From positions 248,001 through 312,000 of the forward strand of contig NZ_JASNWE010000004.1 in assembly GCF_030283145.1 (NCBI RefSeq): a stretch of DNA of 64,000 nucleotides, in the 5' to 3' direction. Origin of the DNA: Actinomadura xylanilytica (GTDB taxonomy: Bacteria > Actinomycetota > Actinomycetes > Streptosporangiales > Streptosporangiaceae). This document shows positions 41,108 through 49,421 of the stretch, in pieces (position 1 is the first letter of the stretch; every line of letters starts with the position of its first letter). The position numbers and the translations under genes were made by a program. Below the pieces are notes generated by a model. That model made no database searches. It saw nothing but the letters and a program-made list of their open reading frames with translations, and had not been told where the DNA came from.

Positions 41108-41115
41108 CCGCGCCC

Positions 41116-41164
41116 GCGGGCGGCGGGCCGCACCGTGCCGGGCATGGTGCGGCCCGCCGCCCGC
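41116..41164. terminator. Bidirectional hairpin terminator
   Basis: Perfect 19-bp stem (41116-41134 with 41146-41164) and an 11-base loop, 8 bases after the acyltransferase stop and facing the convergent acyl-CoA dehydrogenase gene. Confidence 0.88.
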
Positions 41165-41220
41165 GACGCGTCCCGGCGGACGGATCTCTCCGCCGCGACG
41201 CGTCCGGGCAAGCGGGCGGA

Positions 41221-42390
41221 TCACTCCTTGGCGGCCTCGCGCAGGATGCGGCGGGCCGTGCTCTGGATGTGGACCTCGTCCGGGCCGTCGTAGAGGCGGG
41301 CCTCCCGGGCGTGCCGGTACATCCGGGACAGGGGGGTGTCGTCGGTGAGGCCCGCGGCGCCGTGCACCTGGACGGCGCGGTCGATCACGTCGTGCAGCAT
41401 GCGGGCGCCGACCACCTTGATCGCGCCGATCTCCACCCGCGCCTGGTCGCCCTCGTCGATCCGGCCGGCGGCCTGGAGGGTGAGCAGCCGGGCCGACTGG
41501 ATGTCGGTGTAGGAGTCGAAGACGTGCTGCTGCATGAGCTGCTTGGCGGCCAGCGGCTCACCGAAGGCGGTCCGGGACTCCAGCCGCGCGCACATCAGCT
41601 CGAACGCCCGCCGGGCCTGGCCGAGCCAGCGCATGCAGTGGAAGATCCGGCCGGGGCCGAGCCGCTCCTGGGCGATCACGAAGCCGTGCCCGCGCGGCCC
41701 GAGCAGGTTGCCGGCCGGCACCCGCACGTCCTCGTAGGCGACCTCGTAGTGCCCGCCGTTCAGGCCGAGCACCGGGGTCTCGCGGACGATCCGGTAGCCG
41801 GGGGTACCGGTCGGCACCACGATCATGCTGAAGGCGCGGTGCGGGGCCGTGCCGTCCGGCTCGGTGCGGCACATCACCGTGGTGTAGTCGGCGTCCGCGG
41901 CGCCGGTGGTGAACCACTTGCGGCCCCGGATCACCCAGTGGTCGCCGTCCAGCTCGGCGGTGGTGCGCAGCCCGGTCGGGTCGGACCCGGCCACGTCCGG
42001 CTCGGTCATCGCGAAGCTCGGCGAGACCTCCCCGGCCACCATCGGCAGCAGGTACCGGTCGCGCCACTCCGCGCTCGCGTGCCGATGCAGCATCAGCGAG
42101 TCCTGGAGGGTGAAGGTGCCGAGCGCGAGCTGGCCCCACTCGCTGCGGCCCTGCACCTCGTTGACGTACACGTAGTCGAGGAACGGCAGCCCGCCGCCGC
42201 CGAGCTCGGCGGGGTGGCCGAGCGCCCACAGCCCGGCGTCCTTGGCCTCGCGGCGCAGCCCGGCCAGCGCGTCGCGGGACGCCGGCCCGCCCGCGTTCAG
42301 CACCGGCTCGGCGGGCTCCACCCGCTCGGTCATGAACGCGTGCACCGCGTCCCGGACGGGCCGCACCCGGTCCGGCACCGAGAAGAGCAT
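41221..42390 (-). CDS. Acyl-CoA dehydrogenase
   Basis: 389 residues from the ATG at 42390, one base shared with the upstream stop (TGATG). Motifs: FAMTEPDVAGSDPTG (FAD/substrate site), WFTTGAADADYTTVM, the VHGAAGLTDDTPLSRMYRHA helix and the C-terminal YDGPDEVHIQ with the catalytic-type Glu. It introduces a 2,3-double bond into an acyl-CoA and passes electrons to ETF. It is the last gene of an operon starting with an acyl-CoA synthetase. Confidence 0.93.
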   Translation of the reverse strand: MLFSVPDRVRPVRDAVHAFMTERVEPAEPVLNAGGPASRDALAGLRREAKDAGLWALGHPAELGGGGLPFLDYVYVNEVQGRSEWGQLALGTFTLQDSLMLHRHASAEWRDRYLLPMVAGEVSPSFAMTEPDVAGSDPTGLRTTAELDGDHWVIRGRKWFTTGAADADYTTVMCRTEPDGTAPHRAFSMIVVPTGTPGYRIVRETPVLGLNGGHYEVAYEDVRVPAGNLLGPRGHGFVIAQERLGPGRIFHCMRWLGQARRAFELMCARLESRTAFGEPLAAKQLMQQHVFDSYTDIQSARLLTLQAAGRIDEGDQARVEIGAIKVVGARMLHDVIDRAVQVHGAAGLTDDTPLSRMYRHAREARLYDGPDEVHIQSTARRILREAAKE

Positions 42391-43031
42391 CAGCCCTCCC
42401 CGGACAGGTCGGAGGCGATGTCGCGGGCGTCGTAGCCCTCGGGGGCGGCGACCTCCTCGACCGGCTCGGGCCGGTCGTCGAACTCCAGCCGCAGCGCGCG
42501 GGACATCGTGGCGTGCATGTCGTACATGCAGGTGATGTAGGTGAACAGCAGCACCTGCTCGTCGGTGAGGTGCCGCTTCAGCACGGCGAAGACCTCCTCG
42601 TGCACCCGGCCGCCGTCCAGGACGAGCCCGTCGGTGTAGGCGAGCAGGGCCCGCTCCAGCTCGGAGTAGCAGTCGGCGGTCTGCCAGTGCGGGACGGCCT
42701 GGATCTTCTCCTCCGGCATCCCGAGCGCGCGCATCTGCTTGCAGTGCTGCGAGAAGACGAACTGGCTGCCGCGCGCCCAGCCCGCCCGGCACTGCCCGAG
42801 CTCGCGCAGCGCGGGCTCCAGGTCGGCGTTGCGGTACAGCGCGAACCCGCGGACCGCGTGCCGGAACACCTCCGGGGAGTTGGCGAAGACCGTCCACCAG
42901 TCGCCGGGGGTGCCGGTCGCGGTGCCGTGGTCGACGGCGGGGTCGCGGTCCGGGGCGAACAGGCGGTCGTAGAAGAACAGGATCCGTTCGTCGGTGACCT
43001 CGGCGCGGGGCACCTCACGAAGTCGCGGCAT
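42390..43031 (-). CDS. Carboxymuconolactone decarboxylase/AhpD-like protein
   Basis: 213 residues from the ATG at 43031 with AAGGAGAG just upstream. Helical AhpD-like core with SQFVFSQHCKQMRALGM and DGGRVHEEVFAVLKRHLTDE; a single Cys in QHCK rather than CxxC, as in CMD-type lactone decarboxylases. The exact reaction is unclear. It is embedded in the acyl-CoA operon between the VOC protein (17-base overlap) and the dehydrogenase. Confidence 0.8.
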   Translation of the reverse strand: MPRLREVPRAEVTDERILFFYDRLFAPDRDPAVDHGTATGTPGDWWTVFANSPEVFRHAVRGFALYRNADLEPALRELGQCRAGWARGSQFVFSQHCKQMRALGMPEEKIQAVPHWQTADCYSELERALLAYTDGLVLDGGRVHEEVFAVLKRHLTDEQVLLFTYITCMYDMHATMSRALRLEFDDRPEPVEEVAAPEGYDARDIASDLSGEG

Positions 43032-43596
43032 GGCTCTCCTTGTTGACGGTGCGGTCGGCCGCCGTGCGCGGCCGGTGGGCGATGTCGGCATCGGTGAACG
43101 TCCGGGTCCAGCAGGCGAACTCCAGCAGGATCCCGTCGGGGTCCTGGAAGTAGAAGGACCGGACGAACACCCCGTCGTGCATGCGGCGGGCGACACCGGA
43201 CGGGCTGTCGTCGTGGTTGAGCACGGGGCTGACGGCGACGCCCTTCTCCTTCAGTCGCGTCCGGTAGGTGTCGAACCGGTCGGCCGGCACGTGGAAGGCG
43301 ACGTGGTTCATCGAGCCGACGGCGCTGAGCAGCCCGCCCTGCTCGGGACGGGTCGCGGGCGCCGAGATCCCGGGGACGCCGTCCGGCGCGTCCGGGAACC
43401 AGAAGAACGCCACGCAGTCGCCGCCGCCGCAGTCGAAGAAGAAGTGCTGGCCGAGGCCGCCGGGCAGGTCCAGCGTCTTGATCAGCGGCATCCCGAGCAC
43501 GCCGGAGTAGAAGTCGATGGTGCGGCTCATGTCCGAGGACACCAGCGCGAGATGGTTGATCCCGCCGAGCTCGAACTCGGTGTTGCGGGCGGTCAT
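43015..43596 (-). CDS. VOC-family (glyoxalase/extradiol dioxygenase fold) protein
   Basis: 193 residues from the ATG at 43596, overlapping the ligase stop (ATGA). Two beta-alpha-beta modules: GGINHLALVSSDMSRTIDFY with VLGMPLIKT, and MNHVAFHVPADRF with SFYFQDPDGILLEFACW. The His and Glu metal positions are present. Members include lactoylglutathione lyase, methylmalonyl-CoA epimerase and ring-cleavage dioxygenases. With a CoA ligase and acyl-CoA dehydrogenase, an epimerase or ring-opening role is possible. The function is not decided. Confidence 0.85.
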   Translation of the reverse strand: MTARNTEFELGGINHLALVSSDMSRTIDFYSGVLGMPLIKTLDLPGGLGQHFFFDCGGGDCVAFFWFPDAPDGVPGISAPATRPEQGGLLSAVGSMNHVAFHVPADRFDTYRTRLKEKGVAVSPVLNHDDSPSGVARRMHDGVFVRSFYFQDPDGILLEFACWTRTFTDADIAHRPRTAADRTVNKESHAATS

Positions 43597-45131
43597 GTCG
43601 CCTCCTTCGGGGTGGTGTGGCGGGCGCGCAGGTCGCGTTTGAGAACCTTGCCGGCGACGTTGCGCGGCAGCTCGGCGGCGAACTCGATCCCGCGCGGGGC
43701 CTTGTAGCCGCCCAGCCGTTCCCGGCAAACGGCGATGATCTCCTCGGCGGTGGCGGACGCGTCCGGCCGGAGCACCACGACCGCGTGCACCGCCTCGCCC
43801 CACTCGGGGTGCGGGACGCCGAAGACGGCGGCCTCGGCCACCGCGGGGTGGCCGAGCACGGCCTCCTCGACCTCGCGGGAGGCGACGTTCTCACCGCCGG
43901 TGATGATCATGTCCTTCATCCGGTCCACGATGTAGACCATGCCCTCGGCGTCCTGCCGGGCCACGTCGCCGGTGCGGAACCAGCCGTCCTGGAACGCGGC
44001 GGCGGTCAGCCCCGGCTCGCGCCAGTAGCCGCGCATCACCTGGTCGCCGCGGACGATCATCTCGCCGGGCTCGCCGGCCGGCACGTCGGCGAAGTCCGCG
44101 TCCACGATCCGGATATCGGCCAGGTCCATCGGACGGCCCGCGGCGGCCAGCAGGTGGGTCTCCCCGGCCGCGGCCCGCCGGTGCTCGGCGCGCCCGAAGT
44201 GCAGGACGTTGCCGCCCAGCTCGGACATGCCCATGCCCTGGTAGAAGTCGCAGCCGAGCACCTCCATCCCGCGGCGCAGCACCGGCGCGGGGATCGCGGA
44301 CGCGCCGTACCCGATCGCCTCCAGGGTGCCGAGGTCGCGGTCCTCGATGCCGGGATGGCGGAGCAGGAACGCGATCATCGTGGGGGCCAGCCCGGTCTGG
44401 GTGACCCGCCACTCCTCGACCAGCCGGAGGAAGGTCTCGTTGTCGTAGCCGCGCAGGATGCCGACCGTGCAGGCGCGCAGGTGGTTGACCAGCACGACGT
44501 AGCCGCCGACGTGGCACAGGGGGAAGCAGAACAGGAACACGGTGTCGTCCGGCAGGTCCCAGTGCGACACCGAGCCGATCACGCCGGTGACCAGGTTGCG
44601 GTGGGTCAGCATCACCCCCTTGGGACGCCCGGTGGTGCCGCTGGTGTAGACGAGCCAGGCGACGGAGTCCTCGTCCGGGCGCGGCGGCTCGGTGGCCGGC
44701 GCCGCCGCGACCAGGTCGGCGAGAAGGCGGTCGGCGCCGGGGCCCTCGTCGAGCGCCAGGACGGCCTTGACCGTGGGCATCGCCGCGCGGTGCTCGCGCA
44801 TCGCCTCCAGGTGCTCGCCGCTGACGATCAGCACCGACGCCTGCGCGTGGTCGACCAGGGCGGCGATCTCGGCCGGGTGCAGCCGGTGGTTGAGGAAGGT
44901 CAGCGCCATGCCCGCCGCCGGGACCGCGTAGTACAGGTCGACGTACTCCGGCCGGTTCCCCGACAGCACCGCCACCCGGTCGCCGGGCGCGGCGAGGGCA
45001 AGCAGCGCGTTGGCGGTCCGCCTGACCCGGTCGCGCAGCCCGGCGAAGGTGACCGTCTCGTCCTCGAACCTCAGCGCGGGGCGGTCCGGCCGCTTGCGCG
45101 CCGCGTACTCGACGATGTCGTTGATCAGCAC
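43593..45131 (-). CDS. Acyl-CoA synthetase (AMP-forming)
   Basis: 512 residues. Adenylation motifs are complete: YTSGTTGRPKGVMLTH (A3), YQGMGMSE (A5), WFRTGDVARQD (A7), DRMKDMIITGGENV (A8) and the catalytic lysine in RNVAGKVLKRDLR (A10). It activates a carboxylic acid to its CoA ester, feeding the dehydrogenase at the end of the operon. It is the first gene of that operon; its promoter overlaps the palindromic TetR operator at 45146-45170. Confidence 0.93.
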   Translation of the reverse strand: MLINDIVEYAARKRPDRPALRFEDETVTFAGLRDRVRRTANALLALAAPGDRVAVLSGNRPEYVDLYYAVPAAGMALTFLNHRLHPAEIAALVDHAQASVLIVSGEHLEAMREHRAAMPTVKAVLALDEGPGADRLLADLVAAAPATEPPRPDEDSVAWLVYTSGTTGRPKGVMLTHRNLVTGVIGSVSHWDLPDDTVFLFCFPLCHVGGYVVLVNHLRACTVGILRGYDNETFLRLVEEWRVTQTGLAPTMIAFLLRHPGIEDRDLGTLEAIGYGASAIPAPVLRRGMEVLGCDFYQGMGMSELGGNVLHFGRAEHRRAAAGETHLLAAAGRPMDLADIRIVDADFADVPAGEPGEMIVRGDQVMRGYWREPGLTAAAFQDGWFRTGDVARQDAEGMVYIVDRMKDMIITGGENVASREVEEAVLGHPAVAEAAVFGVPHPEWGEAVHAVVVLRPDASATAEEIIAVCRERLGGYKAPRGIEFAAELPRNVAGKVLKRDLRARHTTPKEAT

Positions 45132-45145
45132 CGGTCCTCCTCCGG

Positions 45146-45170
45146 AGTTGACTTGACAGTCATGTCAACT
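45146..45170. promoter_or_regulatory. TetR-type operator (25-base palindrome)
   Basis: Imperfect palindrome with 11 of 12 base pairs complementary around a central base; half sites AGTTGAC and GTCAACT, inner TTGACA/TGTCAA-like elements. It lies 15 bases upstream of the acyl-CoA synthetase start and 69 bases from the divergent TetR gene, so it can control both. Confidence 0.75.
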
Positions 45171-45238
45171 CTGTTCGATGCTCGGATCCTGTTCCTGCGA
45201 ACATCGGCTTGTCAACCCCCGAAGGAGGAACCACGGCC

Positions 45239-45886
45239 ATGCGAAGCGGGGCGGAGAACGAGCCGGAACCGGCGGAGGAGGCCCCGGCGCCGCTCACCGA
45301 GCGCGGCGCCCGGACCAGGGAGCGGCTCGTCTCAGCGGCGCGGGAGGTGTTCGAGGAGCGCGGCTTCCTCGACACCCGGGTCGCGCACATCGCCCGGCAC
45401 GCCAAGGTCGCCTACGGGTCCTTCTACACCTACTTCCCCTCCAAGGAGGCGGTCTTCCTGGAGGTCGCCGACCGGCTGTTCACGGAGATGACCGGGCTCG
45501 ACCTGGTGCCGCCCGCGGGCCCGTCGCCCGCCGCCCGGATACGGCGCGCCAACCGCTCCTACTACCGGGCCTACCTGCGCAACGCGAAGATGATGGCGAT
45601 CGTCGAGCAGGTCGCGACGTTCAACGACGAGTTCCAGGAGCTGCGGCGCAGGCACCGCGCCGCGTCCGTCGGCCGGACCGCCAAGGCGATCGAGCGCTGG
45701 CAGCGGGAGGGGCTGGTGGCCGCCGACCTCGATCCGGAGATGACCGCCCGCGCCCTGGCCGCGATGGTCGACCACTCGCTGTACCTGTGGCTGGTCCAGG
45801 GCGAGGGCACCCCGGAGACCGAACGGCTCCTGGACACCCTGGACACCCTCAACATCCGGGCCCTCGGCCTGCCCCCCGCCCCCTAA
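45239..45886 (+). CDS. TetR-family transcriptional regulator
   Basis: 215 residues from the ATG at 45239, GGAGG 10 bases upstream. The N-terminal HTH is RERLVSAAREVFEERGFLDT, AHIARHAKVAYGSFYTYFPSKEAVF. The C-terminal ligand domain resembles KstR2/FadR-like acyl-CoA sensors (WQREGLVAADLDPEMTARAL). It is divergent from the acyl-CoA synthetase operon across a 25-base palindrome, so it is likely its repressor, released by an acyl-CoA (inference). Confidence 0.9.
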   Translation: MRSGAENEPEPAEEAPAPLTERGARTRERLVSAAREVFEERGFLDTRVAHIARHAKVAYGSFYTYFPSKEAVFLEVADRLFTEMTGLDLVPPAGPSPAARIRRANRSYYRAYLRNAKMMAIVEQVATFNDEFQELRRRHRAASVGRTAKAIERWQREGLVAADLDPEMTARALAAMVDHSLYLWLVQGEGTPETERLLDTLDTLNIRALGLPPAP

Positions 45887-45915
45887 GCGACGTCCCCGAA
45901 GAAGGAGAGACCTCC

Positions 45916-46341
45916 ATGCACCAGGCACTCGCCGACCGCTTCTTCGCCGCCATCACCGGCGGCGACCTGGACGCCCTGCGCTCCGTGTACGCCCCCGGCG
46001 CCGTGATCTGGCACAACGGGCCGGGCGAGGGCGGCGGCTCCGAGCAGGGTGTCGAGGACAACCTCCGGACGCTGCGGTGGCTGTCGGCCAACCTGCGCGA
46101 CTTCCGGTACGAGGAGATCCGGCGCGACCCGATGCCGGACGGGTTCGTCCAGCGGCACGTCCTGCGCGGGAACCTCCCGGGCGAGGGCGGCGGCGCGGCC
46201 GTCGCGATCGAGGTGGCGACCTGCCTGTTCGCGACCGTCGACGCCGACGGGCGGATCGCCCGCATCGAGGAGTACGCCGACACCAGGGGCAGCGACGCGC
46301 TCCGGGCCCACGCCGCCGCGCAGCGCGCGGCCCGCGGATGA
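45916..46341 (+). CDS. SnoaL/NTF2-like protein
   Basis: 141 residues with AAGGAGAG before the ATG. The cone-shaped NTF2 fold is indicated by ALADRFFAAITGGDLDALRSVYAPGAVIWHN and the C-terminal strands VATCLFATVDADGRIARIEEY. Members act as small isomerases, hydrolases or binding proteins. It is in one transcript with the TetR gene and ATGA-coupled to the downstream phosphotransferase, implying a role in the same acyl-CoA pathway. Confidence 0.85.
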   Translation: MHQALADRFFAAITGGDLDALRSVYAPGAVIWHNGPGEGGGSEQGVEDNLRTLRWLSANLRDFRYEEIRRDPMPDGFVQRHVLRGNLPGEGGGAAVAIEVATCLFATVDADGRIARIEEYADTRGSDALRAHAAAQRAARG

Positions 46342-47702
46342 CCTCCCTGGAGGACGCGCTCTCCGCCGTCCTGACCGGGCCGGGCGGGGAGCGCGTCGCG
46401 GTGACCGGGCTGCGCAGGCTGTCGGGCGGCGCCAGCCGGGAGACCTGGGCGTTCGACGCCGGCGGCCGTCCGCTCATCCTGCGGCGGGACCCGCCCGCCG
46501 ACCCCGATCCCGCCGCGATGGCGCGCGAGGCCGCGCTGCTCACGGCGGCGGCGGGCGCCGGGGTGCCGGTGCCGCGGCCGGCCGGGTCCGGCGACGGCGC
46601 CGGGACGCTCGGCACCCCCTACCTGATCATGGAGCGGCTGGACGGGGAGACCATCCCGCGCCGGCTGCTGCGGGACGAGCGGTTCGCCGGGGCCAGGCCG
46701 CGCCTGGCCGGGGAGCTCGGCCGGATCCTCGCCCGCGTCCACACGCTGCCGCCGGACGCCGTCCCCGGACTGCCGGACGGCGACCCGCTCGCCGACCTGA
46801 CCGCGCTGTACGAGGGCTTCGCCGAGCCGCGTCCCGCCGTGGAGCTGGCCCTGCGCTGGCTGGACCGCAACCGTCCGCCCGCGACCGGCCGCACCGTGGT
46901 GCACGGCGACTTCCGCAACGGCAACCTGATGATCGGCCCGGACGGCGTGCGCGGCGTCCTGGACTGGGAGCTGTCGCACGCGGGCGACCCGGCCGAGGAC
47001 CTCGGCTGGCTGTGCGTGAAGGCGTGGCGGTTCGGCTCGCCCGCCCCGGTCGGGGGCTTCGGCGGCCGGGAGGCGCTGCTGGAGGGCTACGCCGCGGCGG
47101 GCGGCACGCCGCCCGAGCCCGACGTGCTGCACTGGTGGGAGGTCTACGGCACGCTCCGCTGGACGGTGCTCTGCCGCAAGCAGGCCGAACGGTACCTCGA
47201 AGGCTCCGATCCCTCGATCGAGCTGGCCGTGCTCGGCCGGAAGGTCTGCGAGCAGGAGCACGACCTGCTGCTCGCGCTCGGCCTGACCGCGCCCGTGACC
47301 GTCGCCGACCCCCTCGGCGGCGGACCCGGCGGACCCGGCGGGTCCGGCGCGGACGGGGCGTCGCCGCCGCACGACCGTCCGGGCGCGGCCGGGCTCATCG
47401 AGGCCGTGGGCGCGTTCCTCGACACGGCCGGGCACACCGACGAGCGGACCCGCTTCCACGCCCGCGTGGCCGCGTCCGCACTGCGCATCGCGCGGCGCGA
47501 GCTGCTGCTCGGCGAGGCGCACCGGGCCGCGCAGGGCGAGCGGCTCGCGCGGCTCGGCTACGCCGACGACGCCGCGCTCGCCACCGGCATCCGCGCGGGC
47601 GAGGCCGACGGGCGCATGGACGAGGTCGTCGCGGCCGTGCGCGCCGGCATCGTGGACAAACTGACCGTGGCCAACCCCCGCCACCTGTCCCTGCCCGCCT
47701 GA
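46338..47702 (+). CDS. Phosphotransferase (APH) family protein with C-terminal acyl-CoA-pathway extension
   Basis: 454 residues. The kinase-like part has LSGGASRETWAFDAG, PYLIMERLDGETIP, the Brenner motif VVHGDFRNGNLMI and the metal motif VLDWELSHAGDPAEDLG. This is the subgroup that accompanies acyl-CoA dehydrogenases (ACAD10/11-like), probably phosphorylating hydroxyacyl-CoA. After a Gly/Pro linker (~325-345) a helical DUF6285-like domain of ~110 residues follows, usually a separate gene. The gene ends in a tandem duplication that repeats the stop codon. Confidence 0.87.
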   Translation: MTSLEDALSAVLTGPGGERVAVTGLRRLSGGASRETWAFDAGGRPLILRRDPPADPDPAAMAREAALLTAAAGAGVPVPRPAGSGDGAGTLGTPYLIMERLDGETIPRRLLRDERFAGARPRLAGELGRILARVHTLPPDAVPGLPDGDPLADLTALYEGFAEPRPAVELALRWLDRNRPPATGRTVVHGDFRNGNLMIGPDGVRGVLDWELSHAGDPAEDLGWLCVKAWRFGSPAPVGGFGGREALLEGYAAAGGTPPEPDVLHWWEVYGTLRWTVLCRKQAERYLEGSDPSIELAVLGRKVCEQEHDLLLALGLTAPVTVADPLGGGPGGPGGSGADGASPPHDRPGAAGLIEAVGAFLDTAGHTDERTRFHARVAASALRIARRELLLGEAHRAAQGERLARLGYADDAALATGIRAGEADGRMDEVVAAVRAGIVDKLTVANPRHLSLPA

Positions 47703-47715
47703 CCTGCCCGCCTGA
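47690..47715. repeat. 13-base tandem duplication across the stop codon
   Basis: CCTGCCCGCCTGA occurs twice in direct tandem (47690-47702, 47703-47715), so the gene's final codons and stop are repeated immediately after the real stop. Further CCTGACGC-type partial copies follow up to the terminator. Confidence 0.85.
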
Positions 47716-47735
47716 CGCGGCCACCTGACGCGTCC

Positions 47736-47771
47736 GCCTGACGCCCCGCCGGGCCCGGCGGGGCGTCAGGC
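47736..47771. terminator. Perfect 36-base palindrome, terminator
   Basis: 15-bp stem (47736-47750 with 47757-47771) around GGGCCC, itself palindromic, so the whole 36 bases are a perfect inverted repeat between the convergent phosphotransferase and lyase genes. Confidence 0.85.
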
Positions 47772-47809
47772 CGGGCGGGGTCCCGGTGGCGTCCGAAGGC
47801 CGTCCGGGG

Positions 47810-48694
47810 TCAGAATCCGCCGGCGCGGCCGAGCAGGGCGGGGGCGGGCTTGCCGAGCAGCCCGCCGAGCCAGGTTCCGGTCTCGGCGACGGCCGCCATG
47901 TCGATCCCGGTGCTCACGCCGCTGCGGTGCAGCGCGTACAGCAGGTCCTCGGTGGCGATGTTGCCGGTGGCGGCGGGCGCGAACGGGCAGCCGCCGAACC
48001 CGCCGGTGCTGGCGTCCAGCACGGCGACGCCCTCGTCCACGGCGGTGAGGGCGTTGGCGTAGCCGGTGTTGCGGGTGTTGTGGAAGTGGCAGCGCAGCGG
48101 CGTCCCGGGGGCGGCCTCGCGGGTCCGCCGGGCCAGGTCGCGGACCTGCGCCGGGACGCCCACGCCGATGGTGTCGGCGAGCGCGATCTCGAACGCGCCC
48201 GCGGCGTGCGCGCGGCGGGCGATCTCGGCGACCCGTGCGGGCGGCGTCTCGCCCTCGAACGGGCAGCCGAACGCCACCGCGACGGTCATCCCGGCGGGCA
48301 CGCCCGCGTCCCGGGCCGCCGCGGCGATGCCGTCCCACTCGTCCAGCATCTCCGCCATCGTGCGACCCTGGTTGCGGACGCTGAAGGTGTCGGAGGCGAC
48401 CACGACGACGTTCACCTCGTCCACCCCGGCGGCGAGCGCCCGGTCGAGACCGCGGCGGTTGAGCACCAGCCCGCTGTAGGAGACGCCGTCGCGGCGCGGC
48501 ACGCCGGCCATCACCTCCTCGGCGCCGGCCATCTGCGGGACCCGGCCGGGGTGGACGAACGCGACCGCCTCGATCCGGCGGGCACCGGCCGACACGCTGC
48601 GCGCGATCAGCTCGATCCGGTCGTCGGGGGACAGCACCCGGTCCTCGTTCTGGAGCCCGTCCCGGGGGCCGACCTCCAGCACTGTTGTATGCAA
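47810..48694 (-). CDS. Hydroxymethylglutaryl-CoA lyase-type enzyme
   Basis: 294 residues from a TTG at 48694 with GGTGAGG upstream; a GTG four codons in is an alternative. DRE-TIM metallolyase motifs: LEVGPRDGLQNE, IEAVAFVHPGRVPQM, metal-binding CHFHNTRNTG and the lyase loop VLDASTGGFGGCPFAPAATGN with catalytic Cys. It cleaves HMG-CoA or a related 3-hydroxy-3-methyl acyl-CoA to acetyl-CoA plus a keto acid, as in leucine breakdown. It is divergent from a GntR gene, with a GntR half-palindrome lying over its start codon. Confidence 0.9.
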   Translation of the reverse strand: MHTTVLEVGPRDGLQNEDRVLSPDDRIELIARSVSAGARRIEAVAFVHPGRVPQMAGAEEVMAGVPRRDGVSYSGLVLNRRGLDRALAAGVDEVNVVVVASDTFSVRNQGRTMAEMLDEWDGIAAAARDAGVPAGMTVAVAFGCPFEGETPPARVAEIARRAHAAGAFEIALADTIGVGVPAQVRDLARRTREAAPGTPLRCHFHNTRNTGYANALTAVDEGVAVLDASTGGFGGCPFAPAATGNIATEDLLYALHRSGVSTGIDMAAVAETGTWLGGLLGKPAPALLGRAGGF

Positions 48695-48757
48695 TCTTCC
48701 CTCACCTCCGCCTTAATTCTGGCATATGGCACCTATTGTCGCTATATTGCATGCAAT
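48685..48757. promoter_or_regulatory. Two GntR-type operators between lyase and regulator genes
   Basis: A perfect 12-base palindrome ATTGCATGCAAT (48746-48757) lies 16 bases before the GntR start, and a related site TTGTATGCAA (48685-48694) overlaps the lyase start codon. The spacing (61 bases, about six helical turns) would suit repression of both genes by one GntR protein. Confidence 0.7.
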
Positions 48758-48773
48758 CAACGGAGGAGGGGCC

Positions 48774-49421
48774 GTGCCGCGCGCCACCGACACCGCCTAC
48801 GAGGCGGTCCGCCAGATGATCCTCTCCGGCGAGGCCGGGGCGGGCAGCCGGCTCGGCGAGTCCGAGCTGGCCGAGACGCTCGGGCTGTCCCGCACCCCCG
48901 TGCGCGAGGCGCTCCAGCGGCTCGGCTCGGACGGGCTGGTGGAGGTCCTCCCGCACCGCGGCGCCCGGGTCGTCCGGTGGACCCCGGCCGACCTCGACGA
49001 GATCTTCGAGCTGCGCGCGCTGCTGGAGCCGTACGCGGCGGCCCGCGCGGCCCGGCAGGCGCCGGACGAGACCGTCCTGGCCGATCTGCGGGCCCAGTGC
49101 GCGGCGATGGAGCGGGCCGCGGCGGACGGCGACCTCGGCCTGGTCGCCGACCTGAACGCCCGGTTCCACGCCGCCGTCATCGACCTGTCGGGCAACCGCC
49201 GGCTGCCCGCGATGCTGACCTCGGTGATCCACGCGCCGCTGATCCTCGGCACCTTCCACCGCTACGACGCCGAGTCGATGGCGCGCAGCATGAACCACCA
49301 CCGCGAGCTGGTCGCCGCCCTGGAGGCCCGCGACCCCGCGTGGGCCGAGGCGGTGATGCGCGCGCACGTGCGCGCCGCCGCGGCCCGCCTCACCGGCCAA
49401 GCCGAAGGAGACCCACGATGA
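48774..49421 (+). CDS. GntR-family (FadR subfamily) transcriptional regulator
   Basis: 215 residues from the GTG at 48774, GGAGGAGG 6 bases upstream. Winged helix: AYEAVRQMILSGEAGAGSRL, ESELAETLGLSRTPVREALQRL. The helical FCD ligand domain carries the metal-type His residues in DLNARFHAAVIDLSGNRRL and MNHHRELVAALEARD. It is ATGA-coupled to the CoA-transferase and divergent from the lyase. The two palindromes upstream are its likely operators. Confidence 0.92.
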   Translation: MPRATDTAYEAVRQMILSGEAGAGSRLGESELAETLGLSRTPVREALQRLGSDGLVEVLPHRGARVVRWTPADLDEIFELRALLEPYAAARAARQAPDETVLADLRAQCAAMERAAADGDLGLVADLNARFHAAVIDLSGNRRLPAMLTSVIHAPLILGTFHRYDAESMARSMNHHRELVAALEARDPAWAEAVMRAHVRAAAARLTGQAEGDPR

